Assembly: GCA_910584865.1 (NCBI GenBank)
Contig: CAJUCE010000024.1
Coordinates: 1 to 50,055, forward strand
Length of the DNA stretch: 50,055 nt
Origin: an uncultured Acetatifactor sp.
Lineage (GTDB): Bacteria > Bacillota > Clostridia > Lachnospirales > Lachnospiraceae
Direction of reading: 5' to 3'
Shown: piece by piece, positions 24,318-33,099 of the stretch
How positions within the stretch are numbered: the stretch's first letter is position 1
How the letters are laid out: the number at the start of each line of letters is the position of its first letter
Translations under genes and position numbers: made by a program
The notes under the pieces: model-generated
What the model was told of the DNA's origin: nothing
What the model saw: the letters and a program-made list of their open reading frames with translations, nothing else
Databases searched by the model: none

Positions 24318-24905
24318 CTACAGACTTCCTTTTGTGCTGAGTACCTCTGTAATCCGGGGATCGTTTTCCACAGCCTGGTCCAGAGCCTTGGAAAAGGCCT
24401 TGAACATGGCTTCAATGATATGGTGTGTATTTTGACCGTCCAATATTTTAAAATGCAAATTGATACCTGCCGAGTAGGATACCGCATAAAAAAACTCTCT
24501 CACCAATTCCGTGTCCAGGCCGCCCGCCCGGGTCGACGGAAATCGGTAATCAAAATTCAGGTACGGTCTGCCGCTTAAGTCCACGGCACACAATACCAGC
24601 GCATCGTCCATGGGAAGTATGAAGAAACCGTATCGCCGGATTCCCTTCTTGTCCCCGCAGGCCTGTGCAATGGCCTGTCCCAGCACGATCCCTGTGTCTT
24701 CTACGGTGTGATGCCCGTCCACATGGAGATCTCCCGTTACATCACATTTCAGATCAAAAAGACCATGCCTGGAAAATCCTTCCAGCATATGATCAAAAAA
24801 GCCGATTCCTGTAGAAATCTGGGATTTACCTGTGCCGTCCAGATTCAATGTAACGGAAATATCCGTCTCTTTGGTCTTTCTGTGTATGTTTCCGACTCGT
24901 GTCAT
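24318..24905 (-). CDS. hisB: imidazoleglycerol-phosphate dehydratase
   Basis: Converts imidazole glycerol phosphate to imidazole acetol phosphate. The 195-residue sequence is the monofunctional form. It has the manganese ligands FFDHMLEGFSRHG, DGHHTVEDTG, and the later QNTHHIIEAMFK. I start at ATG 24905, 8 bases after AGGAGG; the GTG two codons upstream is too close to the site. It lies 21 bases after hisD. Confidence 0.95.
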   Translation of the reverse strand: MTRVGNIHRKTKETDISVTLNLDGTGKSQISTGIGFFDHMLEGFSRHGLFDLKCDVTGDLHVDGHHTVEDTGIVLGQAIAQACGDKKGIRRYGFFILPMDDALVLCAVDLSGRPYLNFDYRFPSTRAGGLDTELVREFFYAVSYSAGINLHFKILDGQNTHHIIEAMFKAFSKALDQAVENDPRITEVLSTKGSL

Positions 24906-24926
24906 TTTCACATCCTCCTGCCACCG

Positions 24927-26222
24927 TCATTTTTCTTCGAACCTGACCCTGATACTGTTGGCATGGGCTGTAAGTCCTTCGCTTACCGCAAATAGCTCAA
25001 TATCCTTATGAACCTTCTCCAATGCCTCCCTGGAATAGGATATAATGCTGGTTTTTTTCATAAAATCATCTACGTTCAGGGGCGAGAAAAATTTTGCCGT
25101 GCCGTTGGTTGGAAGAATATGGTTGGGCCCTGCAAAATAATCTCCCAGAGGTTCCGAAGAATATTCTCCCAGGAAAATGGCGCCTGCATTGTGAATTTTG
25201 GCCATTACTTCATAGGGATTCTCTGTCAGGATCTCCAGATGCTCGGAAGCAATTTCATTGGCGGCATCGACGACATCCTGCATATTTTCCGCCAACAGAA
25301 TATAACCATAATTATCCAGAGATTTCCGAATGATCTCTCTGCGGGACAAATTTTCCGTGAATCGCTCCACTGCTTCCGCCACACGCTCTGCCAGTTCGGC
25401 GGAAGTGGTAATGAGAATGGCGCTGGCCAATTCGTCGTGTTCAGCCTGAGACAGCAAATCTGCCGCCACATATTCCGGATTTGCCGTGTGGTCTGCCAGA
25501 ACCAGAATCTCACTGGGTCCTGCCACGGAATCGATTCCCACATATCCATATACAGCCTTTTTCGCCAAGGCAACAAAAATATTGCCCGGCCCGGTAAGCT
25601 TATCTACCTTTGCCACAGACTCTGTTCCGAATGCCATTGCTGCCACAGCCTGGGCGCCGCCTGCCTTATAGACAGTATCCACTCCGGCAATATCAGCCGC
25701 TACAAGGGTTCCCGGATTTACCCTACCGTCCTGGGAAGGAGGTGTGGTCATGAGAATTTCCTTCACGCCTGCCACCTTTGCAGGGATCACATTCATCAGT
25801 ACACTGGATGGGTAAGCCGCCTTGCCGCCGGGTACATAGACGCCGGCTCTTCTGATCGGCATATACTTCATCCCCAGCAGACTGCCGTCTTCCTTTGTAT
25901 CAAACCAGCTGCTGCGGAGCTGTTTCTCATGAAAAGCCCTGATATTTTCCGCACTGCGGCGGATGACTTCCACCAGCCCTGCGTCCAGCTGATCATAGGC
26001 GTCTTTGATCTCTTCTTCCGTCACCCGTATATTCCCGGCATTCAGATCAAAATGATCAAATTTCCGGGTATATTCAAATAATGCCTGATCGCCCTTTTCG
26101 CGAACGTTGTTCAGTATTTCACTCACTGTTTTCTCATATTCCGAATAGTGATTGGGACTCCTCTTCAACAGGTCATTCAAAATATTTGATCTTGTCTCCG
26201 GTGTCAATGCAACGATTCTCAT
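24927..26222 (-). CDS. hisD: histidinol dehydrogenase
   Basis: Catalyses the two-step NAD-dependent oxidation of histidinol to histidine. The 431-residue length is standard. Motifs seen are YVPGGKAAYPSSVLM, GGAQAVAAMAFGTE, TGPGNIFVALAKKAV, GPSEILVLAD, the zinc and base region QAEHDE, and AGAIFLGEYSSEPLGDYFAG near the C-terminus. It is separated from hisG by about 100 bases without an evident promoter or terminator. Confidence 0.96.
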   Translation of the reverse strand: MRIVALTPETRSNILNDLLKRSPNHYSEYEKTVSEILNNVREKGDQALFEYTRKFDHFDLNAGNIRVTEEEIKDAYDQLDAGLVEVIRRSAENIRAFHEKQLRSSWFDTKEDGSLLGMKYMPIRRAGVYVPGGKAAYPSSVLMNVIPAKVAGVKEILMTTPPSQDGRVNPGTLVAADIAGVDTVYKAGGAQAVAAMAFGTESVAKVDKLTGPGNIFVALAKKAVYGYVGIDSVAGPSEILVLADHTANPEYVAADLLSQAEHDELASAILITTSAELAERVAEAVERFTENLSRREIIRKSLDNYGYILLAENMQDVVDAANEIASEHLEILTENPYEVMAKIHNAGAIFLGEYSSEPLGDYFAGPNHILPTNGTAKFFSPLNVDDFMKKTSIISYSREALEKVHKDIELFAVSEGLTAHANSIRVRFEEK

Positions 26223-26324
26223 CTTTTATTGATCCTTTCTCCGCATACTTATTCTATCTGTACCGATGCTCCACCCAATTTCCGACCGGATGGAGTGCCT
26301 GATATCGGCCCGCCTTAAGACCTG

Positions 26325-26972
26325 TCAGGAAATAAAACGCCGCATCCCCGTTACCAGCTCCTGTATCCGCGGCCTGTCCATCTGCATGCTTACCGGATTG
26401 ACAATCATTCTGGCAGACAGGGGACAGATCTCCTCCAATACCTGCAGACCGTTCTCCTTCAATGTTGAGCCTGTCTCTACGATATCCACGATAACCTCCG
26501 ACAGCCCGACCAGAGGCCCCAGCTCCACGGAGCCGTTGAGTTTGATAATATCTACGGTTTGATGCTTTTTATTATAGAAATAATCCTTTGCAATATTGGG
26601 ATATTTGCTGGCAACCCGAATCCGTTCATGGTGCAGCAGCAGCTCTCCCGCCGACGCCGGTCCGCAGACGCACATCCGGCATTTTCCGAATCCAAGATCC
26701 AATACCTCATAGACATTCCTGTTCTCTTCCAAAACGGTATCGCTTCCCGCTACTCCGATGTCCGCAGCACCGTACTCCACATAAGTAGGTACATCAGGCC
26801 CCTTTGCCAGGAAAAACTGCAAGCGTCGTTCCCGATTGACAAAGATCAGTTTCCGGGTCTTTTTATCTTTCATTTCTTCGCAGAAGATCCCCATCTTTTC
26901 AAACAATTCCAGTGTCTGACTGGCCAGCCGTCCCTTTGCCAGTGCAAATGTCAGATATCTCTCTTCTGTCAT
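26325..26972 (-). CDS. hisG: ATP phosphoribosyltransferase, short form
   Basis: First enzyme of histidine synthesis: ATP plus PRPP to phosphoribosyl-ATP. At 215 residues it is the short form that lacks the regulatory domain and needs HisZ, whose gene is next to it. Motifs are TFALAKGRL, DIGVAGSDTVLEE and the PRPP site DIVETGSTLKENGL. The start overlaps the hisZ stop by 4 bases, matching equal expression of the two subunits. Confidence 0.95.
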   Translation of the reverse strand: MTEERYLTFALAKGRLASQTLELFEKMGIFCEEMKDKKTRKLIFVNRERRLQFFLAKGPDVPTYVEYGAADIGVAGSDTVLEENRNVYEVLDLGFGKCRMCVCGPASAGELLLHHERIRVASKYPNIAKDYFYNKKHQTVDIIKLNGSVELGPLVGLSEVIVDIVETGSTLKENGLQVLEEICPLSARMIVNPVSMQMDRPRIQELVTGMRRFIS

Positions 26973-28105
26973 TGTGTCTGCCCTCCCGTCGGATCGTCCG
27001 CGCGGAGTAATTCCACCGGAATTCCCTGTGCGCGGATTTCCCGGGCCTCTCTGATTTTCTCCGCCAGATTCTCCGGATTATAAATAAGTCTACGGCTCTT
27101 TGGCCTTTGGGGCAAATCGATATTCTGTCTGGAAAGCGCCTCCAGAATACTGTCCACCACCATGACAAATCCCACTGCGGGGGACGCCTTTCCGAATTGC
27201 TGCAGCAATCTGTCGTATCGGCCGCCTTTTACAATGGCTTCTCCCACCCCGTAAGTATATACCTTAAAAACAATCCCTGTATAATATCTATATTTGCTCA
27301 GCATTCCGAGATCAAAGGAAATATATGCGTCCACACCATAATTCTCCAGCAGCCCGGCCAGCAGCCGCAGCCGCTCCACAGCCTGCCGGGAGCGGGGATT
27401 TCCTGCCAGTTCCTCCGCTTCGGCCAGGAAGCGCATATCTCCAAACAGCTCCGCCATGCGCAAGAGCCGTTCCCGATAGAAGCGTTCCACCCCCCGCTCC
27501 TGTAATAGCTCCTGGGCGGCAAAGGTATTTTTTCCGGAAATAAAGCTTCTCAAATCCAGCTCGGTTTCCTCGTCCAGACCCGCTTCCTCGCACAGACCTT
27601 TAAAATACTCCACATCCCCGATGGCGACCTGAAAACGTTTCATCCCCGTATTCAGCAATGCCTGAATCACCATAGCAATCATTTCCGCATCCGCTTCCAC
27701 GGAAGGATCGTTGATTAATTCCGCCCCGATCTGTGTCACCTCTTTCAGTTTTCCCTGAAGGTTTGATGTATTTGTAAAGGTATTGCCCAGATAGCTGAAG
27801 CGCAGAGGACGAAGCTCTTCACAGAAATATTTGGCGGCGCATCTGGCGATAGAGGGCGTAAAATCAGGCCGAAGGACCAGCGTATTTCCCTCTTTATCGA
27901 AAAATTTGTACAGTTCCCTGCTGGGAGTGGTTCCGATTTCTCTGGAAAACACATCGAAAAACTCAAACGTAGGGGTCTGGATATCCTCATAACCATAGAG
28001 ACGAATTGTCTCCTTCAGACGGCCTTCCACATGAAGTTTTCCCCAATATTCGTTTCCGTATAAATCCCTCACACCCTCCGGCGTATGTAACAATCTCTGG
28101 CTCAT
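26969..28105 (-). CDS. hisZ: ATP phosphoribosyltransferase regulatory subunit
   Basis: A 378-residue histidyl-tRNA synthetase-like protein without tRNA charging activity; it activates short HisG and senses histidine. It starts LLHTPEGVRDLYGNEYW and has the class II synthetase motif VLRPDFTPSIAR and FSYLGNTFTN. It lacks the anticodon-binding domain, as HisZ proteins do. It is the first gene of the operon, 52 bases from the promoter at 28157-28185. Confidence 0.93.
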   Translation of the reverse strand: MSQRLLHTPEGVRDLYGNEYWGKLHVEGRLKETIRLYGYEDIQTPTFEFFDVFSREIGTTPSRELYKFFDKEGNTLVLRPDFTPSIARCAAKYFCEELRPLRFSYLGNTFTNTSNLQGKLKEVTQIGAELINDPSVEADAEMIAMVIQALLNTGMKRFQVAIGDVEYFKGLCEEAGLDEETELDLRSFISGKNTFAAQELLQERGVERFYRERLLRMAELFGDMRFLAEAEELAGNPRSRQAVERLRLLAGLLENYGVDAYISFDLGMLSKYRYYTGIVFKVYTYGVGEAIVKGGRYDRLLQQFGKASPAVGFVMVVDSILEALSRQNIDLPQRPKSRRLIYNPENLAEKIREAREIRAQGIPVELLRADDPTGGQTQ

Positions 28106-28156
28106 ACAAATCTCCCCCGCATTGTTTTGATGCGATTGCCAAACCGCGATATGGAC

Positions 28157-28185
28157 ACTTTACCACGGTAATGCACTGCTGTCAA
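28157..28185 (-). promoter_or_regulatory. promoter of the his operon
   Basis: On the minus strand, consensus TTGACA (28180-28185), 17 bases, then TAAAGT (28157-28162). The -35 box overlaps the last codons of recU. The short leader to hisZ shows no T-box or attenuator stem that I can find. Confidence 0.75.
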
Positions 28186-28715
28186 GGTCTGTCTTCTAAA
28201 TCCTTCTGCAGCATATCCAGATATGGAACCAGGATCCCATGTTTTTGGGGCAGAATATATTCAGGATTTAGTTCCTCATAACGAAAACTCTTTCTGCCCC
28301 CGTCTTTGGCCCGATTCCAGAAAAAAAGAAGCATCTCCAGCGGCAGGTAATAAAAGAGGTCCTTATGTGTATAGTAGATCAGGAAAAAGGAAATGCCTCC
28401 CTGCTTTTCGAATTTCTCCATAAAGCACACCTGATGCTCATGAATATTCTGCAGGGCAAAGGTATCCGCAGCACATTCTTTTGCATCAAAGCATACGGGA
28501 AGTCCCTGCACCGCCCCGATATAGTCCACGGTACTCTTCTGCTCAAAGTAGGCCAGCGTAATCTGGTGATGTTCTTTGTCGATTTTAAGGGGAGTGATAG
28601 GCGTGGGAATCTTTTGAATCAACGCCAGACCGGCATCGGCATATTTCTCGTTCGTTCTGTTGATCATATCCTCCAATGTGGACCCGCGCAGTCCTCTGGA
28701 ATTCCATGTGGCCAT
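28182..28715 (-). CDS. recU: Holliday junction resolvase RecU
   Basis: Structure-specific nuclease that cuts Holliday junctions in Firmicutes. The 177-residue sequence has the RecU N-terminus WNSRGLRGSTLEDMIN, and a nuclease core with DYIG, CFDAKECAADTFAL (the D-E-K residues) and HQVCFMEKFEKQGGISFFL. AGGGGG lies 4 bases before the ATG. Common Firmicute neighbours (ponA) are not present. The his promoter overlaps its 3' end. Confidence 0.9.
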   Translation of the reverse strand: MATWNSRGLRGSTLEDMINRTNEKYADAGLALIQKIPTPITPLKIDKEHHQITLAYFEQKSTVDYIGAVQGLPVCFDAKECAADTFALQNIHEHQVCFMEKFEKQGGISFFLIYYTHKDLFYYLPLEMLLFFWNRAKDGGRKSFRYEELNPEYILPQKHGILVPYLDMLQKDLEDRP

Positions 28716-28734
28716 ATTTCCCCCTGTTTCTCAT

Positions 28735-28755
28735 AAAAAAGTGCCTTCGGCACCT
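28735..28755 (-). terminator. terminator between the pseudouridine synthase and recU
   Basis: On the minus strand AAGGTGCC-GAA-GGCACTT followed directly by TTTTT. It lies 80 bases past the RluA-type gene's stop and 20 bases before recU. Confidence 0.7.
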
Positions 28756-28774
28756 TACTGATTCTAATCTTTCT

Positions 28775-28832
28775 GTCATGGAATGCTCTTCTTCCATGGA
28801 ATGTCCTTCTTCCATAGAGAGCCTTCCTCCAT
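28775..28832. repeat. 18-bp dispersed repeat array before recU
   Basis: On the minus strand, units ATGGAAGAAGGACATTCC and ATGGAAGAAGAGCATTCC in tandem, plus diverged outer units. Period is exactly 18. An open frame through it reads MEEGHSMEEEHSM, the same hexapeptide theme as in the DUF2344 protein. Confidence 0.75.
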
Positions 28833-28834
28833 TA

Positions 28835-30079
28835 TTATTGCGTACTGTCCTCTGATAAAAGCGCGTTCTCCAGCTTTCTAAATAATTCCGGCGCCGGAGC
28901 ACAGATACTTCGTCCGCTCAATTCCCTTCCGGGTCCGGAAGATATTTCGGGAAAAGATACCCTGCAGGCATGCAGCAGGTGATGTTCCAGGCCATATTCT
29001 TTTTTCAAAAAGCGGTTTACGGTATCCCGTCCATACTTAAAATCCCCGATCAACGGATGCCCCAGACTTGCCAGATGGGCGCGAATCTGGTGGCTTTTGC
29101 CTGTGATCAAATCCACTTCCAACAGAGTATAGGCATCTGTGGTTTTCAGCGGGACATAGGAAGTATGGATGAGCGAGGTCTTTTCTCCGGATGGTATCCG
29201 TATGCCCGCAAAACGGTTCGCAGAACTGAGGGAAGAGCCGGAGGATTTGCAGTTTTCTATATACACTCGATTTCTGCCGGGATCTTTCACCAGATATCCA
29301 TGAACTGTCTCCGGCTCCCGCAATGCGCCAGCACAGATAGTCCGATAAAATTTCCGGATCTTTCTCTCCCGGATACAGCTGCTTAGATACTGCAGTCCGG
29401 CCAGACTTTTTCCGCACAGTACGATACCGCTGGTATTCCGATCCAGCCGATTGCAGACGGAAGGCCGAAACAGAAAGAGCTCTTCCCTCCGCATCCGCCT
29501 TTGCGTCAGCAGATAGCCGATCATCCATTCATTTAATGAAAGATCCTCCGCCGATGCCTTCTGAGCCAATACCCCGCAGGGCTTATTCAGAATCAGACAA
29601 TCCTCATCTTCATACAAGATTTGGATTCCCTTTAAAGCGGCATAGGCTCTCTCATATTCCTCTACAGCATTGAGATTTCCCTGCTTTTCATTTCCCTGAT
29701 TTCTACTCCCCGGAACCTGCGCTGCCATGTAGGCTTCCCGGGAGTGCAGGGCCTCTGAACGGGCCTTCGTTTCTTCAGACCGCTTCGCAGACATGCGGGA
29801 TCCTTCCGGCGAAAAGGAAGGCTTAGCCGTCAGGTGAGAAGACTGCGCCGAAAGCGCCGTACCGGAAAATTTCGCAAGGGTTTCATCCGATAAAAACAGG
29901 CAGATCTCATCTTCTATGGCTAAAATCTCCCGGCCCTCTGCTTTTTTTCCGTTTAAGGTAATATTTTTCTTCCGAAGCATTTTATAGAGAAATGCGTTCC
30001 CTGCAAGCGGAAGATATTTATGTAAAAATTTGTCCAAGCGCTGCCCTGCCTGATTTTTCCCGATAATTATTGATTGCAT
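28835..30079 (-). CDS. RluA-family pseudouridine synthase with an internal insertion
   Basis: Converts specific uridines in rRNA or tRNA to pseudouridine. A 414-residue protein with an N-terminal S4 RNA-binding domain (GQRLDKFLHKYLPLAGN, about 11-70) and the RluA catalytic domain with RLDRNTSG (catalytic Asp; the usual H before RLD is N) and GKSHQIRAHLASLGHPLIGD. Between the two lies a stretch of about 75 residues (about 75-150) rich in S, E, A and K, predicted disordered. Typical relatives are near 300 residues. Target site unknown. GGAG lies about 9 bases before the ATG. Confidence 0.88.
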   Translation of the reverse strand: MQSIIIGKNQAGQRLDKFLHKYLPLAGNAFLYKMLRKKNITLNGKKAEGREILAIEDEICLFLSDETLAKFSGTALSAQSSHLTAKPSFSPEGSRMSAKRSEETKARSEALHSREAYMAAQVPGSRNQGNEKQGNLNAVEEYERAYAALKGIQILYEDEDCLILNKPCGVLAQKASAEDLSLNEWMIGYLLTQRRMRREELFLFRPSVCNRLDRNTSGIVLCGKSLAGLQYLSSCIRERKIRKFYRTICAGALREPETVHGYLVKDPGRNRVYIENCKSSGSSLSSANRFAGIRIPSGEKTSLIHTSYVPLKTTDAYTLLEVDLITGKSHQIRAHLASLGHPLIGDFKYGRDTVNRFLKKEYGLEHHLLHACRVSFPEISSGPGRELSGRSICAPAPELFRKLENALLSEDSTQ

Positions 30080-30121
30080 ACATTTTTGCTCCGCTGCCTG
30101 CAGACGACTGCTATGTTAATA

Positions 30122-30709
30122 TTAAAGCGCAACACTTTTCAATGTGGCAGTTACTGTAGCTGTTCCGTTTTCGTCCTGTTCCAGGGCCTTCATCTGCTCC
30201 AGACGCTCCATATACCTGGACAGATTGGTGAAGATCTTCACCGTCACGTTTTTATGGCCGTCCAGCTTCAGAATATCGCCAATATGCTTGTAAAATTCAT
30301 TTTCTGCAAACTGTTCATTTTCCGAGAAGCCGCACACGGTATTGCCGCACACAGCCAGATGGCTGACTACGTAATTCTTTTTATAGGACGTAAACACCAT
30401 ATCATAGAGACAGCAAAGTCCCTGACTATGTTCCTCAATCTGAGAAGCCGCCTTGTCGGTACAGCTGTGAAAGCGGAGAAACATGATGGTGCCTACAGCG
30501 CTTTTGCTGGCCGGAAGGCATCCCAGGACAGCCACGATACCCAGCAGATTCCCCCTTCTTCCGGTTTGAATATACCCTGCCGCAAACAGGGACAGCGAGA
30601 TTCCGAAATAAAGAATTGTCCTTATGATTTCGTATTTTTTCTGTGTGTTCAGATAATTTCTGGTTCCTTTCACACTGTCTGTGGAAAACAATCTCTTCAA
30701 ATGTGTCAT
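30122..30709 (-). CDS. small membrane protein, unknown function
   Basis: A 195-residue protein with two adjacent hydrophobic segments (about 30-50 and 55-75) and a soluble C-terminal domain of 120 residues (YVVSHLAVCGNTVCGFSENE, NVTVKIFTNLSRYMERLEQM). No family recognised. It begins one base after the stop of the short-chain dehydrogenase (TAAG-ATG), with AAAGGA upstream, so it is cotranscribed with that gene and probably with the pseudouridine synthase that follows 42 bases later. Confidence 0.75.
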   Translation of the reverse strand: MTHLKRLFSTDSVKGTRNYLNTQKKYEIIRTILYFGISLSLFAAGYIQTGRRGNLLGIVAVLGCLPASKSAVGTIMFLRFHSCTDKAASQIEEHSQGLCCLYDMVFTSYKKNYVVSHLAVCGNTVCGFSENEQFAENEFYKHIGDILKLDGHKNVTVKIFTNLSRYMERLEQMKALEQDENGTATVTATLKSVAL

Positions 30710-30710
30710 C

Positions 30711-31484
30711 TTATAATCCTTTCCGCTTCATCCACGCCATTGCCTGCAAAATCACACTATGGGGCAGTGCTTTTGTCAATAGAAGGAACGCGTTCATTGG
30801 AAATCCGCAAACTGATATGGAACGTCTGCGCCAGGAGCTTTTCAGCGCAAGCGCCACGACTCTGTCGGCAGTGACCATGGTATACTTCTTTATAGCCAGC
30901 GTGGAGCCGTTCGCCGCTGCAATATCAAAAAAAGGCGTATCCACCGGCCCGGGACAGACGGCAGTGACATAGATTCCGGAGGATTTCAATTCTTCCCGCA
31001 GCGCTCTGGAAAAGCTCAGCACATAGGCTTTTGTGGCGGCATATACCGCAAAATCCGGCTGAGGAAGAAAAGCGGCGCCGGAAGCCATTTGAAGGATTCG
31101 GCTGCCTCTTCTCATATAGGGCAGCATGCGCTGCGTCATTTCCGTCAGAGCCTGGCAATTCAGTCGAATCATTCCCAACACAGTATCTCGGTCCTGTTGA
31201 TCCAATTCGCCCATAATACCGTATCCGGCACAGTTGATCAATATTCTGACGACTGCATTTTGACGGGAAAGCGCTTCCTCCAGATCATCCAGCTTCCCTG
31301 AATTCGTGATATCCAATGTAAAAATCTGAGCATCGTGTTTCATCTGTCCGGCCAGGGATTCCAGTCTGCCACGGTTTCTGGCAATCAGCCAGAATTCGTC
31401 AATATTGCTGAAATGGGCATCCATCTGCAGGGCAAATTCCCTTCCGATTCCGGAGGACGCACCTGTTATAATCACAATATTCAT
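30711..31484 (-). CDS. short-chain dehydrogenase/reductase
   Basis: A 257-residue NAD(P)-dependent oxidoreductase of the classical SDR type. It shows the cofactor motif TGASSGIG (7-14), NCAG, the active-site serine region MASGAAF, YAATK with catalytic Tyr and Lys, and PGPVDTPFF. A hydrophobic C-terminus (NAFLLLTKALPHSVILQAMA) suggests membrane association. GGAGG lies 7 bases before the ATG. Substrate unknown. Confidence 0.9.
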   Translation of the reverse strand: MNIVIITGASSGIGREFALQMDAHFSNIDEFWLIARNRGRLESLAGQMKHDAQIFTLDITNSGKLDDLEEALSRQNAVVRILINCAGYGIMGELDQQDRDTVLGMIRLNCQALTEMTQRMLPYMRRGSRILQMASGAAFLPQPDFAVYAATKAYVLSFSRALREELKSSGIYVTAVCPGPVDTPFFDIAAANGSTLAIKKYTMVTADRVVALALKSSWRRRSISVCGFPMNAFLLLTKALPHSVILQAMAWMKRKGL

Positions 31485-31536
31485 TTCGAAGCCTCCTGTT
31501 CCGGTTCCCGTCTGCGGGAAGTTATAGTATGTCCCT

Positions 31537-31598
31537 CTTCTATGGAAAGCTCTTCTTCCATGGAAAGCTCTTCTTCCATGGAAAGCTCTTGTTCCATT
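31537..31598. repeat. 18-bp dispersed repeat array between HAD and SDR genes
   Basis: On the minus strand two near-identical units TTTCCATGGAAGAAGAGC lie in tandem with diverged ends. Period 18. These are the least diverged copies in the window. Confidence 0.8.
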
Positions 31599-31606
31599 AG
31601 TATGAC

Positions 31607-32263
31607 CTAGAAAAGGTCCATATAATCTTCAATATAATAATCTGCAAGCTCCTTTTTCCGTTCTCTGTCATGAGCAGAGTAAGCGTCTTCCACAGCGCAG
31701 ACCCGCATCCCGGCATTTTTACCGGCCTGTATCCCCGCCACAATATCTTCAAACACAAGACATTCCGAAGGAAGAATCCCAAGCTGGCCGGCTGCCTCAA
31801 GATAAATATCCGGCGCCGGTTTCCCCCGTTCCACATCGCTGCCGGTTACAATGCTCGTAAAATATTCCCGCAGCTGATGGGTAGCGGCAACATTTTCCAC
31901 CAGTTCTCTTGAATTGCTGGTGGCAATGCCCAGCCGGATACCATGCGTCCTGCAGCCATTCAGAAATTCGGGAATGCCCTTTTTCAGGGGGACTTCGTAG
32001 ATATACTTATCCCATGCCATCCGGTTCCAGGTTTGTTTGATTTCTTCCAGAGAATCCGGAATGGGAAAATGCTCTTTAAAATAGAGCGCCGTCTCACCGA
32101 AACTCATCCCTTCTATTTCCGACTGCAGATTTTCCGGCAGAGAAATACCATAACGTCCCAGATATTCGATATCAATGGCACGCCACATCCACATGGAATC
32201 AACCAGCGAGCCATCCATATCAAAAATCACTGCCCCGATGTTCTTCAGCATCTCATGTCTCAT
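31607..32263 (-). CDS. HAD-superfamily phosphatase, beta-phosphoglucomutase-like
   Basis: A 218-residue haloacid dehalogenase-type hydrolase. Motif I is FDMDGSLVDS, motif II TSNSRE, motif III lysine in RGKPAPDIYL and motif IV CLVFEDIVAGIQAG. The helical cap between motifs I and II is of the C1 type. Such proteins are small-molecule phosphatases or phosphoglucomutases; the substrate cannot be read from sequence. GAGGAG lies 6 bases before the ATG. Confidence 0.9.
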   Translation of the reverse strand: MRHEMLKNIGAVIFDMDGSLVDSMWMWRAIDIEYLGRYGISLPENLQSEIEGMSFGETALYFKEHFPIPDSLEEIKQTWNRMAWDKYIYEVPLKKGIPEFLNGCRTHGIRLGIATSNSRELVENVAATHQLREYFTSIVTGSDVERGKPAPDIYLEAAGQLGILPSECLVFEDIVAGIQAGKNAGMRVCAVEDAYSAHDRERKKELADYYIEDYMDLF

Positions 32264-32324
32264 TTTTTCTCCTCAATCTCAATCCGCTTTGGCTGCCAAT
32301 CTCACTTTCTTTTGGCTGCCGATT

Positions 32325-33038
32325 TTACTTTTTGGGCTGCCCGGCTCCTGACAGCAATTCTATCTCTTTTGGTGTCAATTCCCGATACTGTCCTTCCGCC
32401 AGGGCAGGATCCAGATGTAATCCGCCAAAAGCCACACGTCCAAGCTTCACCACGCCGTTTCCCACGGCAAACATCATACGTTTCACCTGATGATATCTGC
32501 CTTCCTGGATAGTAAGCAAAATAAGATATCGGTCCAATACCTTTACCAGGGCAGGCCCTGTAAAAGTCTCGTCTCCGATATCTACGCCTTCCTCCAGTCT
32601 GCAGATATCTGCCTCACTCAGGGGATGCTCCAATGTTACCTGATAAACTTTGTCTACATGCCGCTCCGGAGCCAGCAATCTGTGGGCCAGGGCTCCGTCA
32701 TTGGTCAGAAGAAGCAGGCCGGTAGTATCCTTATCCAGCCGTCCTACCGGAAAAACATTTTTCCTTTGGTTTTCTTCCAACAGGGAAAGAACCGTGTCTG
32801 ACACACCATCCACCGTGGCTGATACAATGCCTGCCGGTTTGTTCATCATATAATACACATATCTGCGGTACTGCAGCCGCTGCCCTTTATAAAATACCTG
32901 ATCCAGGTCAGGGTTTATTTTCCTGTCGGCATTTTTCACCGGAATATCGTTCACCCGGACCGCTCCCTGACGGATCAGCGCTTTTACCTGGCTCCTGGTT
33001 CCTATATTCATTTCACAGAGAAATCTGTCAAGACGCAT
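32325..33038 (-). CDS. RsuA/RluB-family pseudouridine synthase
   Basis: A 237-residue rRNA-modifying enzyme with an N-terminal S4 domain (MRLDRFLCEMNIGTRSQVKA) and the catalytic motif GRLDKDTTGLLLLTND, then the conserved EGRYHQVKRMM. This fits the 16S (RsuA-like) branch by length. It is divergent from the YlbJ-like gene. Confidence 0.92.
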   Translation of the reverse strand: MRLDRFLCEMNIGTRSQVKALIRQGAVRVNDIPVKNADRKINPDLDQVFYKGQRLQYRRYVYYMMNKPAGIVSATVDGVSDTVLSLLEENQRKNVFPVGRLDKDTTGLLLLTNDGALAHRLLAPERHVDKVYQVTLEHPLSEADICRLEEGVDIGDETFTGPALVKVLDRYLILLTIQEGRYHQVKRMMFAVGNGVVKLGRVAFGGLHLDPALAEGQYRELTPKEIELLSGAGQPKK

Positions 33039-33099
33039 ATTCGTTTCACCATAACATATATTTAAACAACCGGATTTTACAATGCTTAAGGAGCATACC

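Noticed and set aside
28106..28156. T-box or histidine attenuator before hisZ
   Set aside because: The leader is only about 45 bases and shows no stem series, leader peptide with His codons or T-box consensus.
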